64,000 bases of DNA, from assembly GCF_040807025.1 (NCBI RefSeq), contig NC_090951.1, positions 29,911,573-29,975,572 of the forward strand. Direction: 5' to 3'. This document shows, one piece after another, positions 35,610-50,399 of the stretch (position 1 is the first letter of the stretch; the number at the start of each line of letters is the position of its first letter). The stretch comes from Struthio camelus. Taxonomy: Eukaryota > Chordata > Aves > Struthioniformes > Struthionidae. The notes beneath the pieces were generated by a model. It worked only from the letters and a program-made list of their open reading frames with translations. It did no database searches and was not told where the DNA came from. Position numbers and translations under genes: made by a program.

Positions 35610-38550
35610 GTGTGCCCTATTTGGCCACTACAGCCTAACCTGCAGGGTTGTGATCACAGCATTGGTCATACAAACCTGTTTTTTTTTCCCTTTCCTGTTT
35701 TTTAAAAAACCAGAGACTATGATATGCTTGGAAAAAAAGCAATTTTTCTTTATAAAACATATTGCAGGTTGCTCAGCCTTAGGATGCATATGCTATCGTT
35801 CCTTCCTTGTTTAGGAGATGCAGGGAGCCTAGGAAGAGCTGTGTGCCACATAGCGAGATCATCCTGCGCAGGGCAGACGGGAAGGGCTACTACAGTGAGA
35901 GAGCAGCGCTAACTAGCAGGCGTTTCCACAACTTCTGTATTAGATGAACAGGGGTTACACGGGGGAATCTCAACTCCATGACGAGGTTCCACCTGCGTGT
36001 TCCTTCAGGCACCATCCCAATATGCTGTCACCCAAAGTTGGACAGCTAGATACTGTAACCAGCTTATGAGAAGCCCTTTTCTCATCTCTGCACTTCCGCA
36101 GTCAAGTCTCCTGCTTAGCCAGGAGTCTTGGCATCTTCCCTCCTCTGCTGGAATCATTTGGGTCTACGTGGACTTGTTTTTGCGCTTCCCTCTTGTCTCT
36201 AGCAGAAGGATTTTTACTTTAGGATTTTCTGCTCAATGCAAACATATGACCGGGTGGCAGAAGATAAGTTTCTCAATTCAAGGAGGGCAGCTCCAAAACA
36301 GGTATAAAACTGGCCTGAAATAAGCCAAAGCTATGCTCTCTGAATGAAAGCAGTGATTATTCCAGGTAAGGAGACATTAACTCATCCACTTTATGTAGCA
36401 CATAGACATCAGAGATAGCAGATGCTCAGAGCTGTGGCAGAAACAGTCCACTATCAGTAAAGGAAGATTTGTAGAGAGATGCGGATCTTTCACCGGTCCA
36501 GCTGATATAGTTGGGAATAGGGAACAAACTTCAACCATTCACTTTCTTTATCCAACCTACAGCAAAGGTGAGATTGCTCAGAGGACTGGACCAGCCCCAA
36601 TCCCACCCTCTGAAGCAGCATGTCAGTAGACTTGTTGCTGACAGAGTTGAAAGTAAAGACAGTTGCCTGAATTAAGAACTACACAAAGAAACTAGACCCA
36701 TCGATCCAACAGGGACTTTGCTTCTTAGTTTGCTCCTTCCAGCATTTTTTGTATTGAAGTAGACAGAAAACGGAGATCACTAATCACAAAGGATAGGAAG
36801 GAAACAGCAAAGAGGTGGGAAATAGATCTCGCATGACATTCTTTCCATTTGTGATACATGGATAACCAGTACCTTTTCTTGGGTACTACCAAAGTATCTC
36901 CTCGTTTTTCACACCCAAGCTACCCAGGTAGAAACAAGAGAGTGTGGAAAGAAGGAATGACTTAGCAGGCAATTAACCCCAAACGTGGGAAGTTGCAATG
37001 AACAGATATAAACAAACAACAGAATCGTCTTTGCTGCCATTAAAACATCTGCTACAACAGAGTGCTGTGCTGGCAACCAATAGCGATGGTCTCCTGGTCA
37101 CGTTTATTAGGATGTTTTCATTGGTCTAAATCAAATGCACAAACAAATGGCTGCATAAAGAATGCCCTCAACAAACACAGCTTTTTATTTCTGTAGAAAA
37201 CAGGTAAGATGCTCTTCAGGAAGGAGCAGTTTATGAAACAGCTGTTTGCATGTTAACGTACATAAATATACAGGGTTACAATTTAGTGGGAAATACATTT
37301 AAAAAACTTTCAAGTACACAAAATAAATGTAGTAAAATTGTATTATCCCTTCCAAATAACTGCCTAAGAGATAAAACATTTCTCAAATGGAATGAACTTC
37401 CACTCATGATGTGATATCTCCACTGGATACACATTGTAAGAGGGCATGAGGATGGACAGGACCAAAAGGTAAATATCCAGTGTTTGAAATTAAGAACAAA
37501 CTTACCTAGGACAGTTCAGTCCCCATTCTCTTTAGCTATCAGGATTTGCGTAGTGTGACGGTTCCCCAGCCAGCCCATAAGAGCTGTGAGAGGTAGGAAA
37601 TACCCCCTTACTTCCATCTTCAGACTTCTAGAGGGTTAATGTTTTACAGCCTCATTAACAACAACTTTGTGAAAATCCTGCGCCCCACCTGTGACACTGT
37701 GAGGCCGTTATTAACAGTCACAGAAATGAGAAAATAGCAGTACGGTGTTGGCATTTAGGCTGCCAGGCAGTAAACACAACTGATGGACACGGAACTTGCA
37801 GAAAAAAGCAGCTGGATGCAATCAGCCTCTTGAGTAGAAGAAATAATGTCTGCAGATATGGAAAAATAGCACAAATCATCACAGACTTCCAGAACAGTTT
37901 CCTCACAACTGTTGAGACACTCAACAGAGAATTCATAGCATCCTTTACATAAAATAGCAGATTACATGAATTTGAAAGACTTTTGCCATGTACAGGAAGC
38001 CAAAGACTGACTCTTGTTTTACAAAACATACTGTTCCTTCTACTCTTTGTACTACAGGAGTTTAGAGGTCTGTTACACCAGCACGGTTTTTTCTTTTATA
38101 AAATTTTACAAACTGAGGAGTAAAACTAAGTCAATCCCCAAGAGAGAAGGCAAAGACACCTGAACAATAGATGCTCCCTGATCCTGCTCTACTTGCTTTC
38201 ATGTTAAAACTGTTAAAATAAATGACCTGTGCATTTGGGATTGCATCCCATTTCCAAGCCATGCAATGGCAGAGATCCCATGCTTCACTTTAGCTACTGC
38301 AAGTGCAAAGGGCAATTCAAGTTTTCTTAACAGTCTCCAAGACAAAAATTAAACATTTAGAAAAACAGAAACATTTAAAACTCTTCAAACAATTTTAAAC
38401 CAGAACACTTTCTATCAGAACATGACATATTTTACACATATTTTTAAAAAAATCAAGAGACTCAGTGTATTAAATAAGACTCTACATATCTTAAAAACAG
38501 AGATTTTTACAATTGCAGCCAGAACTGTTAATTGTCCCATCTTCCAAGAC
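35610..38550. other. 3' flanks of C16orf86 and GFOD2
   Basis: Convergent 3' ends. AT-rich sequence without a recognised coding segment. The right part is probably GFOD2 3' UTR, ending at the minus-strand AATAAA near 37186. Nothing else was seen. Confidence 0.55.
37186..37191 (-). terminator. GFOD2: Candidate GFOD2 poly(A) signal
   Basis: TTTATT on the plus strand is AATAAA on the minus strand, about 1.37 kb past the GFOD2 stop. That length is plausible for a GFOD2 3' UTR. It is a candidate only. Confidence 0.4.
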
Positions 38551-38558
38551 AGGACTGT

Positions 38559-41500
38559 TCATAAGTTATTTCTTTGCAGTGCCTCACAAAGGTTTTGATT
38601 GGCATCTGGTTCCTCAGTCATCACTTCCACCGCTTCCCACTCCCCTGACCTGCTGGATTTCTTGATGGCCTCTACTACACTTTGCATGTACAGGCCATCT
38701 TCAAAAGAGGCTGCCATAGAAACAGGTTTATGATCCCATGTCCGACGATCTTCCTGGTCTTGGAAAGACTGTCGCAATGCTTGCACCATGTACACCATTC
38801 CTTTTAGGTAGAGCAGCGGGATGTCTTTAAATCCCTTTTCCAAAAGGCCTTTGTTGACAGTCAGAGAATCTGTAAACAGTAGTTCTTCTTGGAGCGCCGT
38901 GTTCTTCTGCCCATACAAGTCCGTTCCACGAGCTATAAGGCGACCGGTGGATCCAACAACCATGACTTCATGAATGAATGAACCAGGCATGTTAAAGTTG
39001 AGAGTCACAGTGCAACAGACACCCTCACTCATTTGCATCTGAAAAAAGCAGAAGTCATCACTAGTGACATGACGGATCCCACTGATAGACGTGTTCTGCT
39101 TCACAAAAGTCTTGAGCAAACCATGGACTTTCTCTGCTTTCCTGCCGGTGAGATGAGTTAAGAGGTCGATAATGTACGTTCCCATGGTATGCAGGCCACC
39201 TCCTCCCATTAACTCATCACAGATCCAGTTGTACTTGTGGCTGAGCAGGCTTCCCCCGTAAACTCGCACATCACAGATCAGCACGTTGCCCACATAGTGT
39301 TCTTCTATCAGCTGCTTCATCTTCACAAAGGCAGGCAAGAAACGGAGAACATTGCCAACGATGCTCATTAGCTTGGGATAATACCGGGCAGCTGTAACCA
39401 TTCTGAAGGCATCCACAGAGGTAGCAGCTTTCTCACAGATCACGTTCTTCCCTATTCCTGCAGTATGAACAAAGAAATAATACAGCACGTGTGAAAGACA
39501 AACATGCTCTGATGCCCCAAAGATTGCCACAAAGCAGTGTTTTCTAAGAGTCAGGCTTTCCTGCTGCAATTTCAAAGGCAAAGGTCTAGGAATTAAAATA
39601 AGAACATCAAGTGTGCAGCAAGACAAAAAGCTGCTTCCAAGATGTTTTGGTTGCAGAGCCAAACTCTCACAGAGAAAGGCTCCAAAGAAAAAGTTTTTAG
39701 ATTGTGACAAGATATTACAACGATGGCCATTTGGTGAGGCAGCTCAGTTGCTCCATTTTAATTCTGCTCTTTTAAATTAAGGGTAGCAGACTATTTTGTT
39801 TAGAAGCATGTTCTGAAATGAAATATTCCCACTAAAATAAATCTGATATACTTTGGGCTTCCCAGATCAAAACAAAAAAAAATCCTCAAGACTGAGCAAT
39901 GGCTTTAAATTCTGCTAGGGGGGAACACCCATCCACCCTCCCTTCCCCCCCCCCACCCATACCTGGTGGTACCTGCAAGACATTCCTGGTTACCCACTGG
40001 TAGCCCATTATTTTAGGGGCTGTTTCTGACTCTCCTGCCCCGAGTCCCTGCTGCTAAGATGGACACTGTTCTTTCAGTATTCTGGAGGGCTTGCTGAGCA
40101 TCTCTCAAGACGCTTCAGTGCCTGATTTATTTGCTTTGTTGTTACCCAATAGTTTAAATGGCACTTATCCCAAGCCAGGTTACATTAAAATACAAGTTAA
40201 AAAAAAAAGTGTAAAAAGTTCTGCACAGCATCCCAAATAGATCACACCATTCTCAAAGTGTATAGAAAATAAAATCCACTCTTGAGCTGTACTCCATATG
40301 TGCGCAGATGTATTTCTAGTGGTCTGCAAAACCAATACAAAAATATTCACTTATGTCTGTTGTTTTTCTGGCAGTTTATTGCCCTCAGTTGACTCTCCAC
40401 GAAGACAGACAACTGCCAGTGTCAACACAAAAGGCGATAGGGATGGGATCCACGCAATACTGTCCATTCAATATTGTCACCCTAAGCCGATCTAACAGGC
40501 CGCCCCGGCTCTGCCACCCACTCACCCTCATCTTTGCGTCAGTGCAGGCTGAGCCGTTTGGGGTGCTAAAATTGACTGATCCCTGTCTCGGATGGCTGTC
40601 AACTCAGTGCACTGACACAGCTCAGCACAGCCCATTGAGCACTGTTGCAGTGCCACAACACAGCAGAAGGGGGCGGATAAGTGGAGAGGGGGCTAGGGAA
40701 ACCCAGCAGCAAGACCCCCACAGGGTGCTGCGGGACTCTACCTGCGGGCTGCACAAGACAAGGGGAGCTCACCAGCATGGACCCAAAAGTTGCAACCTGG
40801 TGTGCGCACATAACACCCACACAGTTGCCCACACAGGGGACTTCCCCAGCTATCTCCAAGCTCATGGAGATGGCCATGCAGCAAGGGAAAGGGCTGTGCA
40901 GGAGACAGACGCAAGGTCGCTTACGATGTAATGGCCATATCTTCAGGTTTGCCTTGGTGGCAGCGAGCTAGTACGTAGGACCACAGTCCAAGAAGCTTTT
41001 GCCACAGGCTGTCCTAAGAACATCTCAGCATCTTCTCTGTGCATACCTCAAAGTATATCTCATATTAGCTTCTATAGACAATCACTTCACTGAAGCCCTC
41101 CAAGGAAGCTAGGGAGAGGTTTAGTCTTACTCCTTAAAACTTATCTTATTTTCACCTTATTCAAGAAATAAGCTGTCCATTCACATAATAAAAGCCAGTG
41201 CTCTTTTGCTTCCTGGGAGATGCAAGTTTCTCTGTTAGCCTACACTGCAGTTAACTTGGCGCCTCCACAGACCCTCTATGCTTTGCTGATGATTCCCTGG
41301 AAAGTGTTTCTTACTCTCAAGGTTTCATTCTTTGTCAGTGAATGCGAAACTACATATTTAACATAATCATCTTACTATGAAGGTATGTAGCTCTTAGCTA
41401 GCTCTTAGACTGGCAACGCTGCAATTAACCCTGAACGGGCTTGAGGTGACTGGCCTTAACATCCTTCCCAACACAGTGTTGAGTTTCGCCCTGGAGAGGG

Positions 41501-44500
41501 TATAAGGAAAGGCATTAGGTGGCTGTATGCCACCTAATTTGGTATTTTGGTTAGAAGTGGAAAAAGTGAAAAGCGGTTTTTAAATTATTGCTCTCTCTCT
41601 ATATATATTCAGATAGGTGCATCAGTTTTTAAAACACTCACCATTTTACACGCCCCAACAATTTATGATGCTTTGCCAACAGAAACAGGCTCTGGCACAA
41701 GTGAGATTCCCCTACGCAGCAGAGGAAGGACACGCTGATGTGACCAGCGTGCAAAACCTGATTACAAACCCCCAGCAAAAACATCTAAGTCCCTTGATCT
41801 TTAGCAATTTGGTTCTGCCACCTAAAATGTGGTGACTGTCCCTTCTGTAGAGCACAGGATCTAAGGAGCAGCTAAACCCTGTTTCATCAAGGTGATGATG
41901 CTTTTGGAGATGACTAAGACACAGGAAGAGCATATCCAGATGTTAAAGAGAAGGTAGTCCTGTGTAACCTTAGGGGTTAATGAAACTGAGGAGGGTAGCA
42001 TCAGTTCACTGTTTCGTTTGGGCCGCTTGTCTTGTAGAGTCAGTCAGTCTCTAACTCTTCTTGTCAGGATAGGTGAGATTCTCTTTAGTTTCTTTCCCCT
42101 TTTTTACAGGAGACTCCAGCAGAGAAAAAATGTTTTTTGAAGCCCTGGTTTGAACATGGTCCCAAGCGAGACAGAAGGATGAGCTAACAAATTAGGGTTA
42201 AGGCCCTTCCCCCTAAAAAAAATTAATCATCATCCAGTAAAACTCAGAACCTACATCTGCACTAGTAAATCAGGCGTGCTTGGATCTGTTCTCTGTACTA
42301 AGACTGACTGGCATAGAAGAGCCCATACTCATACCACAAATGCATCCTCTCTCCAAAGCAGGATGCCTGCACCCAAAGCGCTAACTGGGAACAGTGTTTA
42401 GCCCAAATCAGCTCCTAAATTGTGCCCAGAGATTGCTTAGGGGTCTGAAACCTGGCACTAACCAAAACCACTCCACCAGGAACCTCTCCAACTATTCCAC
42501 AGTACAGACTGAGCCCAAGCTTGAGCAGGTTATTTTTGAAGCTGAAAGGGAAGTACGCATCAAGTGCCTGTAAGACCACCTGAGACGAAAGAGGGTCCTT
42601 AAAACACCTTCTGTATTTCTACTAGAGTGCTTAATAAAAGCATGAACCCTCAATATTCCTTACCAAAGCAATCAGGCTGGATTCTGAACAGACTGCTACT
42701 CTGTTCCTGATACAGCAGAAATCGCCTTTTCGAAATACATTTCCAAGCAGATTTACTCTTTAAAATGTTTATAACTAGCTCCACGCACAAGAGAAAACTA
42801 TTCTTATCTACAGCTGTTTAATTGGTTGTTGTAGTAGGAGGGAGAGAAAAGAAAAAAGTTGACTCCCTACCCAGGATTTGTTAAACAAAGCATCCACTCC
42901 CATATTCAGAAGTAAAACCCCACGCTAGATTCCAAGAATTTTCAAACTGATTCCCGACTCAGTAAATAAGCTAAAAATATAAAAAGACATCCTTCACCTC
43001 TTATTTATTTAATGCATCCAAAACAGTTTCAGTCAGTGAAATATCTGATTCAGGGTGTGTTTACATCCTATGGAAGCAACCAAAAAGTAACAGATGAACT
43101 GAGACTTTTTGGATGGCAGAATAAACTAGATCTTTTGTTTTTTTTAAAGGAATCTTACATCTTCAGTCAGATCCATGCTGGCCATCAGCCAAGAGCTTTC
43201 AGCTTCTCCTGTAGCTGGTTAGCCATGCCAGATCCCAAAACTGCCATATTTAAAAAATATTTTAAAGCACTGGTTGATAAAACAGAAGCAGAGAAAACCC
43301 ACTGCTTTCTCATCCTACCTGTATTGCATTCCTGTCTCCTGACATAACACAAACTTTACTCTTCTTAGCCCCTTTCACTGTGACCCCATCATTCAAATAC
43401 TGCAGCCACTGCTGCAGAAGGAGAGTAAACAAACAAACCTCAACAAACCTCAAAAAGAACTCCAGGAGAAGGAGAGGACTAAGGAAAAAGAAAACATGGA
43501 GGAAAAAAATCAAGAGTTTCCAGTGAATGAAATACAGAGATGGAGTGCAAGGGTTTACCAGACAAGGCAGTTAGGAGGGGGACCTGCCTGGGGTCATGGA
43601 GCCTGCCCAGGAGGCACGAGGGGTGCGCTGGCATGGCCTTGCCACCAAGACAGCTACTGCTTCACCTGTTTGTTTGGTTATCTCCCTGGCTATCATATGT
43701 ACAGCTGCCCATCCAACACTTCCCATAAACATCTAAAATCTCTCCAGCCTTGCCTCTTTCCGCTCGAGCTATAACGTTGACTCGAACTATTACAACTATT
43801 TATCCTACGTGAACATGTCCATTCCAATGAAGTGCCACTGCTCTATTCCCCTGCTTTTGAATAACGCAAGATATCTGAGGTTGAACCTAGGAAGAGGTAT
43901 AACTGGCCATTACTAAAGCAGACTAAATTACTGCTTTGCCTGTGGTAAGAATTTGGGAGTGACAGAGGAGTCTTCATAAAATAACCAGCTTAGTTTCAGA
44001 TTTGCTTGCTTTGGAAGCCTCCCAATGAATGACAGCTCATTCCAAAGTGCTCTCTTTCATTGCATTTCTTGTTTGCGTAAGTCTTGAGAAGACCTCCATG
44101 CTCTTTGTTACAGAGATGGGAAGCACAATATGCAAAGAGCACTCATAACATGCTTGTTCATCCTGTTTCAGAACAGGATATCCAGATTCATCATAATGCA
44201 AAGAAGTGATACAGCCCTTTCTGATTCTTTCCTTCACAATTAGCAGGTACGTGCTATAATCTGCAGTGACTCTACAAAATCAGGCGTCCAAACAATGTAT
44301 TTTGCAAAGGTTTCTTAAACTATACAATCAACCCATGTAATTCCAAAGATACAAAGTAAAGGCTTCCTTTGCAGCTGTTCCACTTACTAACCACCTCAAG
44401 GCTTGGGCTCACTATGGGCAACAGCATTACCATTATCATCCTGAACAACTTTATCTGAGGACTTCTGATGTTTTGTCTCCTTAAACTTGGCTTCATATAC

Positions 44501-47086
44501 ATATTGTATATTTTACATTCCGCTCTAGCCTGTCACTCAGCTCCGAGTTCATCTAACACAGAGGAGAATGTATTTTAACTGTGGGACATGAACCACAAAA
44601 TTAAATTTACTTCCTCTGAGATCAAAAGAAGCACAAATTTTAGAATAGCTTCTTGCTTTACCTGCTGTTGAGATAAACCACAAGATGACACTGTCTTAAT
44701 TTGAATTACTCTCTAGGCTTTGATCTGTTCTGGTTCATGAATTCAATCTAGTGTTATTACTTTGTTCCTGTCATGCCAGGATCATACCCATGCTTGTTTC
44801 TGGGTGTCAATCAGTGAGAAATTCAATGCAAATAAATAGAACAACCTGGAAACACTAGGTCTCTTTCCCGGTTTATTACCTTTTTCCCAGTAATAAAAGG
44901 TAAGCATATGATATGACAGACTGTTTTCATTGCACCACATCTGACCTTTCCTAAATCCCTGTCTCTCAGCTAGTAAAACATCAGTCTACTATCATATACA
45001 ATTCCCAGCCAAGAATTTTCTAATCACAACTATCACTACTTCAATCTGATTTTCCCCAAAAGACATACTTTACACCTTTGACCCTATTCTGATTTTGTGT
45101 TCCTCCAAAATGCTGAATCATAACAAGCTATCCAACATTGTGCTTAAAATACGTCACAACATATTTGGTAGCAGGCATATGAATACGATTTTCAGCAAAT
45201 CTAGAAAGCTGAAAGACAGGACCAGCACCATATTGGGTCTGATAGCTGCATCAGTTTTCAGATCAGAACATTTCAGGGAAGACAGAAATCAGTGAAGAGT
45301 AAACAATCCTTTGCTACTTCATCCCTTGATTTGCCTAGATTTTTTAACTTTCCACTGAAGCATAAATACCTCTCTTGCAGTCAAGCCTCTATTTCTGCAC
45401 CAGTTTTCCCGCCCTTGCCTCCTCTGGGTAATGCCATCTGATGGGTACCCAGTCTTTGCAGAAAGAACCCAAATTCGTCTTTCAGTTACTAATTCACCAG
45501 AGAAGGTTCAAGTCCCCCTTTTAGCCTACTTCATACTGGATCATCAAAAGCCATGAGAGCTAGTGAAACGCTTATTACCTAACAAGTGCTTAAAAGAATT
45601 TTCAGTATTTAAAAGATAGACGGACTTACAGTTCAAATATCGAAAAAATGGAATTTCTTAGACTTAAAGAACAGTAGTCTAACAATATAAACAAACAAAC
45701 AAAAAACCCCAAATCTAACAATGCAAAAGAAGACAAAGCCTGAAACATCTCTGTCCATATCTAAGTGGCATTTCAAAAGGTTTGTGTGAGGAGTTGTTTA
45801 CTTTCAAAACAAATTACTGCAGAGCAAAGAGGTTAAGAACAACAAACCACCCTGGCTCACAGTTTAACGTATTTCCCCCCCCCTCCTAGAATTAATTCAT
45901 GTGGATCTACTGTAAACACAGTAAAAGCATCACACTTGTTATTTACACAATTATACGCAAAGTCACACCCACACGGTACTAGGCGAGAAGAACATTAACG
46001 CTATAAAGTCACATACCGGAAAATTAAGAAATATCAGGAAGCTGGCACAGTTGGCTCCTACCTCCCTGCCCAAACAGTTCAGTGTATCGTCCCTTCTCTC
46101 CTAGACACTTTGACCCAGACCTCCTTGTTAGATCCTGCCATCCTACATGGACAAAGATTTGCCCCTTCCCCAGCATCTGGGCCCTGCATCCAGCTGGAAG
46201 GATTCCTCGAGTGTGGCTGCACTCGGGATCTCACCAGCCTGCTACGGACGGACACCTCCGAGCTGTGGCCAGGCTAACAGCACGCTCACTGAAGATAGCA
46301 TCCTCAGACAACTAAGTCCTCACTCATAAGACTATCAAGTAGATGCAAACATTTTCTTCCAAGACTTGTAACTTTCAAATGTTGTTTTATTTGTGGGGAA
46401 AATAAGAAGCACAGCTGAGGAATCACCCCCCACCCCTTCAGCTCCAAGGCAAATTTCAGATTCCCATTCCAGAGCACAGGGAGATTTGAAACAAAGCAAG
46501 CAAGATATTTTTTGTAAGAGTATTAAAATGTTTCCCCCATCTCATCATCATCTCTGAAGTAACTCAATCATTTTTATTACAGTTTCCCCACCATAAATTC
46601 AGTCTGAAAAGGACACGGGACTACAGTGTTATAACTATAAACAGTATTTTTACAAGAAATTCTAGGCAACCTTTCTTGCAGATGGCATTGCCAGTTCCAA
46701 ACAGAACAGCCTTTAGCACTGCATGTGCACATTGGTAAGACTAGAATAGTACTGGGATAAGAGGTTCAAATTGCAATCTGCCAATAAGCTATGGATTTTG
46801 GGGCTGACTCCAAAGATTAAAAGGTACCTAGAGCTTTCACAGCAATTTGCCGAGTTAGCGGTGGAGGGATATTGATGCAAACCAAATCTACATCCTGGTG
46901 CAGCAAGACATCATCAGTCCGACTCGTGTAGAAGGAGATGTTCATTTCCTCTGCCAGCTGTTTGGCTTCCTCTTCAGTCTTCCCCCAAAGCGCTTCGATG
47001 GAGAAGCCTTCTGCTCTCAGCAAGGGGACCAGTACTCGGGCAGTGCTGCCAGTTCCAAAAACACCCACTCCAGGAAGCATTTTCAT
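38559..47086 (-). CDS. GFOD2: GFOD2, glucose-fructose oxidoreductase domain-containing protein 2
   Basis: GFO/IDH/MocA-family protein; in mammals it is linked with extracellular matrix assembly, and its substrate is not established. Two coding exons on the minus strand, 46828-47086 and 38559-39457, join in phase 1 and give exactly 385 residues, the mammalian length. The start [19 protein letters not shown] holds the Rossmann dinucleotide loop (GVGVFGTG, residues 6-13). The second exon opens with [13 protein letters not shown], keeping the family's Glu-Lys pair at residues 95-96. The C-terminal half includes [18 protein letters not shown] and [19 protein letters not shown], and the end is [11 protein letters not shown] 5' UTR part extends to the acceptor TTTTAG (exon from 47171), so a separate leader exon exists; the best donor is at 52999/53000 in the CpG island. 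No truncation or frameshift was seen. Confidence 0.97.
39458..46827 (-). other. GFOD2: GFOD2 coding intron
   Basis: A 7.4-kb intron between a GTACCT donor and a CTGCAG acceptor. It is AT-rich with homopolymer runs (C-run near 39945, A-run near 40200). No additional exon or identifiable transposon was recognised. Confidence 0.8.
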
Positions 47087-47599
47087 TCCGCGTTCATTCA
47101 AGCATCAAGGTCTACATGTAGGCCTTCGATAAAACGCTGAACTCCTCAGTTTTCCGTTTTGACCACAGTTCCTAAAACACAGAAAGGTATAAAGCGAGTA
47201 TCAGCAGAGGGCATATTTTGACATCAAATGCATCAAGTGCAAATGCTAGCTACTATCCTTCTTGTGGCATGCAAAATATTCAAAGATCCTCACAAAGGAG
47301 AGAAAAAAATAAGCCAAGAAAAAAACCTTGCAATTCTTGGAGAAACAATATTAAAGGAATAAACTGAACAGTCCTGCTGCAGAGGACAGGAAGAGTGATA
47401 AGAAAGCAGTTTGACTAAGTCATGAGTTTCTCCTGAGCTTCAAAACACCGGAAGCATGTACAGAAAAGCCTATGAGCATTCCAGGACAAATCAGGAAAGT
47501 CAAGGCACAAACTGCAACCGAGAGGAGACATCAAGGGGACAGGGCATACAGTTTATCGCATCAGCAGTAAGAGTAGTGCTACTGAAGTTGTGATGAAGT

Positions 47600-47745
47600 T
47601 GTGAATTTGTAGTCTCTAAATAAGATAAAGGTTTGTGAGATGAGGTAATACCTTTTATTAGGGCAACCGATATAGCTGGAAAAACACAGACAAGCTTTTG
47701 AGCACATAAGCCTTTCTTCCAAACTAAATATACAAGTTGAAGACA
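47600..47745 (-). repeat. Old amniote interspersed repeat (family not named)
   Basis: The reverse complement reads 'ggaagaaaggcttatgtgct', 'caaaagcttgtctgtg', and 'ctaataaaaggtattacctc'. This resembles a 3' end block ('gaagaagggctt..ctcgaaagctt..caataaaaGatattacctca') that recurs in amniote genomes. I cannot assign the family with confidence. Confidence 0.5.
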
Positions 47746-47769
47746 ACTATTTTGAGTTTAACAATTATG

Positions 47770-47980
47770 CCAAACAGTTAAGACACTCCAGAGAAAGTCT
47801 AGAAAATATGTTCTGTGGGGAAAGCTGGGATTCATGGAGCTTGTTTAACCTGGAGAGCAGGAAGCTAAAAGGGGACATAATGTCACTGTTAAAACACAGA
47901 GAAGGCTGCTTCAAGAAGGAAAAGGACATTCTTCTATCTGTGTCCAGTGCGGGTACTTAAGGTTTTCCTTAACTCTGGAG
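47770..47980 (+). repeat. Diverged CR1-like fragment
   Basis: Blocks 'ggagcttgtttaacctggag', 'gcaggaagctaaaaggggac', 'ataatgtcactg' and 'gaaggctgcttcaagaag' follow the order of older CR1 subfamilies. No terminal octamers are present. Confidence 0.6.
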
Positions 47981-50399
47981 CAGTTAAAAATATCTCCTCC
48001 TGCCCATGAAATTTAGTCTCTGGGAATGCAGGTTCTTGCACGCAATTATATTTCCTATACACAAACATTTGGTTAAGCCAAACTTTTTAAAACATATTTC
48101 CTGATAAAATTAATCCCTTCAGATCCCCACTTGCATGTCTGTCTTAGAATTGCCTCTGGTCAGAACTTGCTTTAGCATTTAAAGCTCTGCCTTCCAAGAG
48201 ACATGTCAAAGGTCTGCTCCATCTGTGATGCCACTGCAACCTATGATTTGTTTTTTGTTGTTGCATGCTTTTTTGAATTCCTATCTACTACACTCCCTGT
48301 TGATCATCTTTTTCATGTTTATAAAACTTTTTATTTAAGAAAAAAGGCCGCTCAGGATCAGGTTTCCTTAAAAGTCTATAATGAAAAGGCAAAGAGGATG
48401 TTGCAAACAGAACTGCTACCAGTACCAGAAAAAAACCCCGCAAGCCATACTACAAGCAACAAGAGATTATCTGTTTTTGAAAGGGACAGAACAAAGCACA
48501 GGTACACACCTCCTCATCCTAAAATACTTCCGCTAAATTATAATGTGTAAAAGCGAACCCTCCCATAGCATTGGGGAGTACTAGCACATAAGTCAAAGCA
48601 CCCATAGTGCAAATGTTTTTATACGCTACTAGCATTTTGTTAGTTCGGGGACTTTGCCTATGCAAGTATGTATACTGACCAGCAGAATGACAACTATAAC
48701 GCTGACTGAATGTCTAGGTATTTTTGCGATATAAACCCTGAACTAGAAAACAGAAACATCAGCATTTGTGATTATGTATTTTGCAAATACATATAAATAT
48801 TTACAGATGCTATAAAATTTATGAAACATTCACTGAATTAATTCTGATATGTTTTTTCCTTGTTCTGTGGGACACTAGGTTTGCAGTGATACACTCACTG
48901 TCTTTCCTTATAAACAAGAACAAAGTCCATTTGCTTTTAGAGTTTACTCCTCTTTCTTCAACGTTTAGTGGAACACTCAAATAAGGATGGCATCAAAGGG
49001 ATCTGGAAAACGTTTATTCTTCTACAGAAAAAGATAGCTTACTGGCAGGAAAATGGTTTATGTTCCTGATTGTTTTCTGTAAACCAAATGAACAAAAATA
49101 GCTTCCATCCAGTTGTCGGACTTTAACATTTATACTTAAAGTCACCAGACATATATTTGGCAGTTTATAGCTGGAATAAGAAAAAGTGTCTGCGGTCAAA
49201 AGAATTCTTCTTTTTGAATACACACAAACTAAGCACATTGGAACACAGACAGAGCAAGTACATGTCTGCTTGCAAAAGATTGCACAGACATGCTCAAAAA
49301 CATCAAAACTACAGAACATATAACAAAAGCTTAGAAAAGGGTAAATTGCTTGAAACTGCTATTAAGAGCACCCTGTAGTACTCAACACATACAATACGAG
49401 ACTCTTGCCTTTCAAGGAAGCTGATTTCCACAATACTTGCTCATTTTGAGTCTTAATTTTTTCATTTTCTTGTCCAACTGCCTCTTAAAAGTCCCCGTCA
49501 CATGGAATTCACTCTGAACTCATCTATTCCCAAAAAGTAGCGTGCAGCTGCTTCAGCATCACTAACAGCTACTGGCACAGACTCACAAAAAGTAGCATTT
49601 CCCTTCCATAGAGACCTCCTATTGATCGTACAGTGCCTTAAGGACAACTCCAACTCACCACTGAGTGCCACAACAGAAGTCCAGAACCATCAAGAATTGG
49701 CAAGCCCAATCTCAGCAATGACTTTCAGCAACTCAGTCATGCTCTCAGCAACTGAAGATGTGGCTTGCAGTCCCAGCAGGGTTTGAGAACCCCCCAAATA
49801 GTGCAGCCAGTTGGCTCTGCCTCTGCGTCACTGGCCAGAGGGCATGCCTCTCTTCCCGGTCTTGAGAGCTCCCTGTAGCCTCTTACTCCCTCTCTAGTCT
49901 TTTGCCAACGGGAAAGTCAGAGCAGGATCAGCGTGGATGTTGAAGGGCAATGAAAATAAAGTATTAAACTGGGTAAGTCACAGAGTGTATGTGATGTGGA
50001 CAAAACTAGAACAAATACTAAGGGAGCTGTAACAGAGATTCTGCAAAAGCTTTTGAAATGGGGTACCCATATGTACCCCATGCAGCACACACACTAGCGA
50101 ACTACCTTGCAGACACATCACAGAGCCTGTACCTGAGGCATTCCTCCCAGGCCACCCCTGGGAAGCAATCTAAAAAAAACCAGCATATCAGAATGAGCTC
50201 CCAGTTGAGAAAAGAGTAATCTGTAATTAACAGAAAGAACAGAGAGACCAAAAGAACGGTCACTGCAAAAATCCCTAGTGCACCTTTCTGTTGAACACTC
50301 TGGGCATTTCTGACCCTTCGCATCAAAGGAAAAACAAAAAAGAAAAAAAAAAGTAGAACTGGAAAAGGCTCGGACAAAGGCAATCAAAAGCACACGTCT

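Noticed and set aside
47084-47101. An upstream non-ATG start adding five residues to GFOD2.
   Set aside because: The ATG at 47086 gives MKMLPG and exactly 385 residues, matching the family; the upstream codon is TTG.
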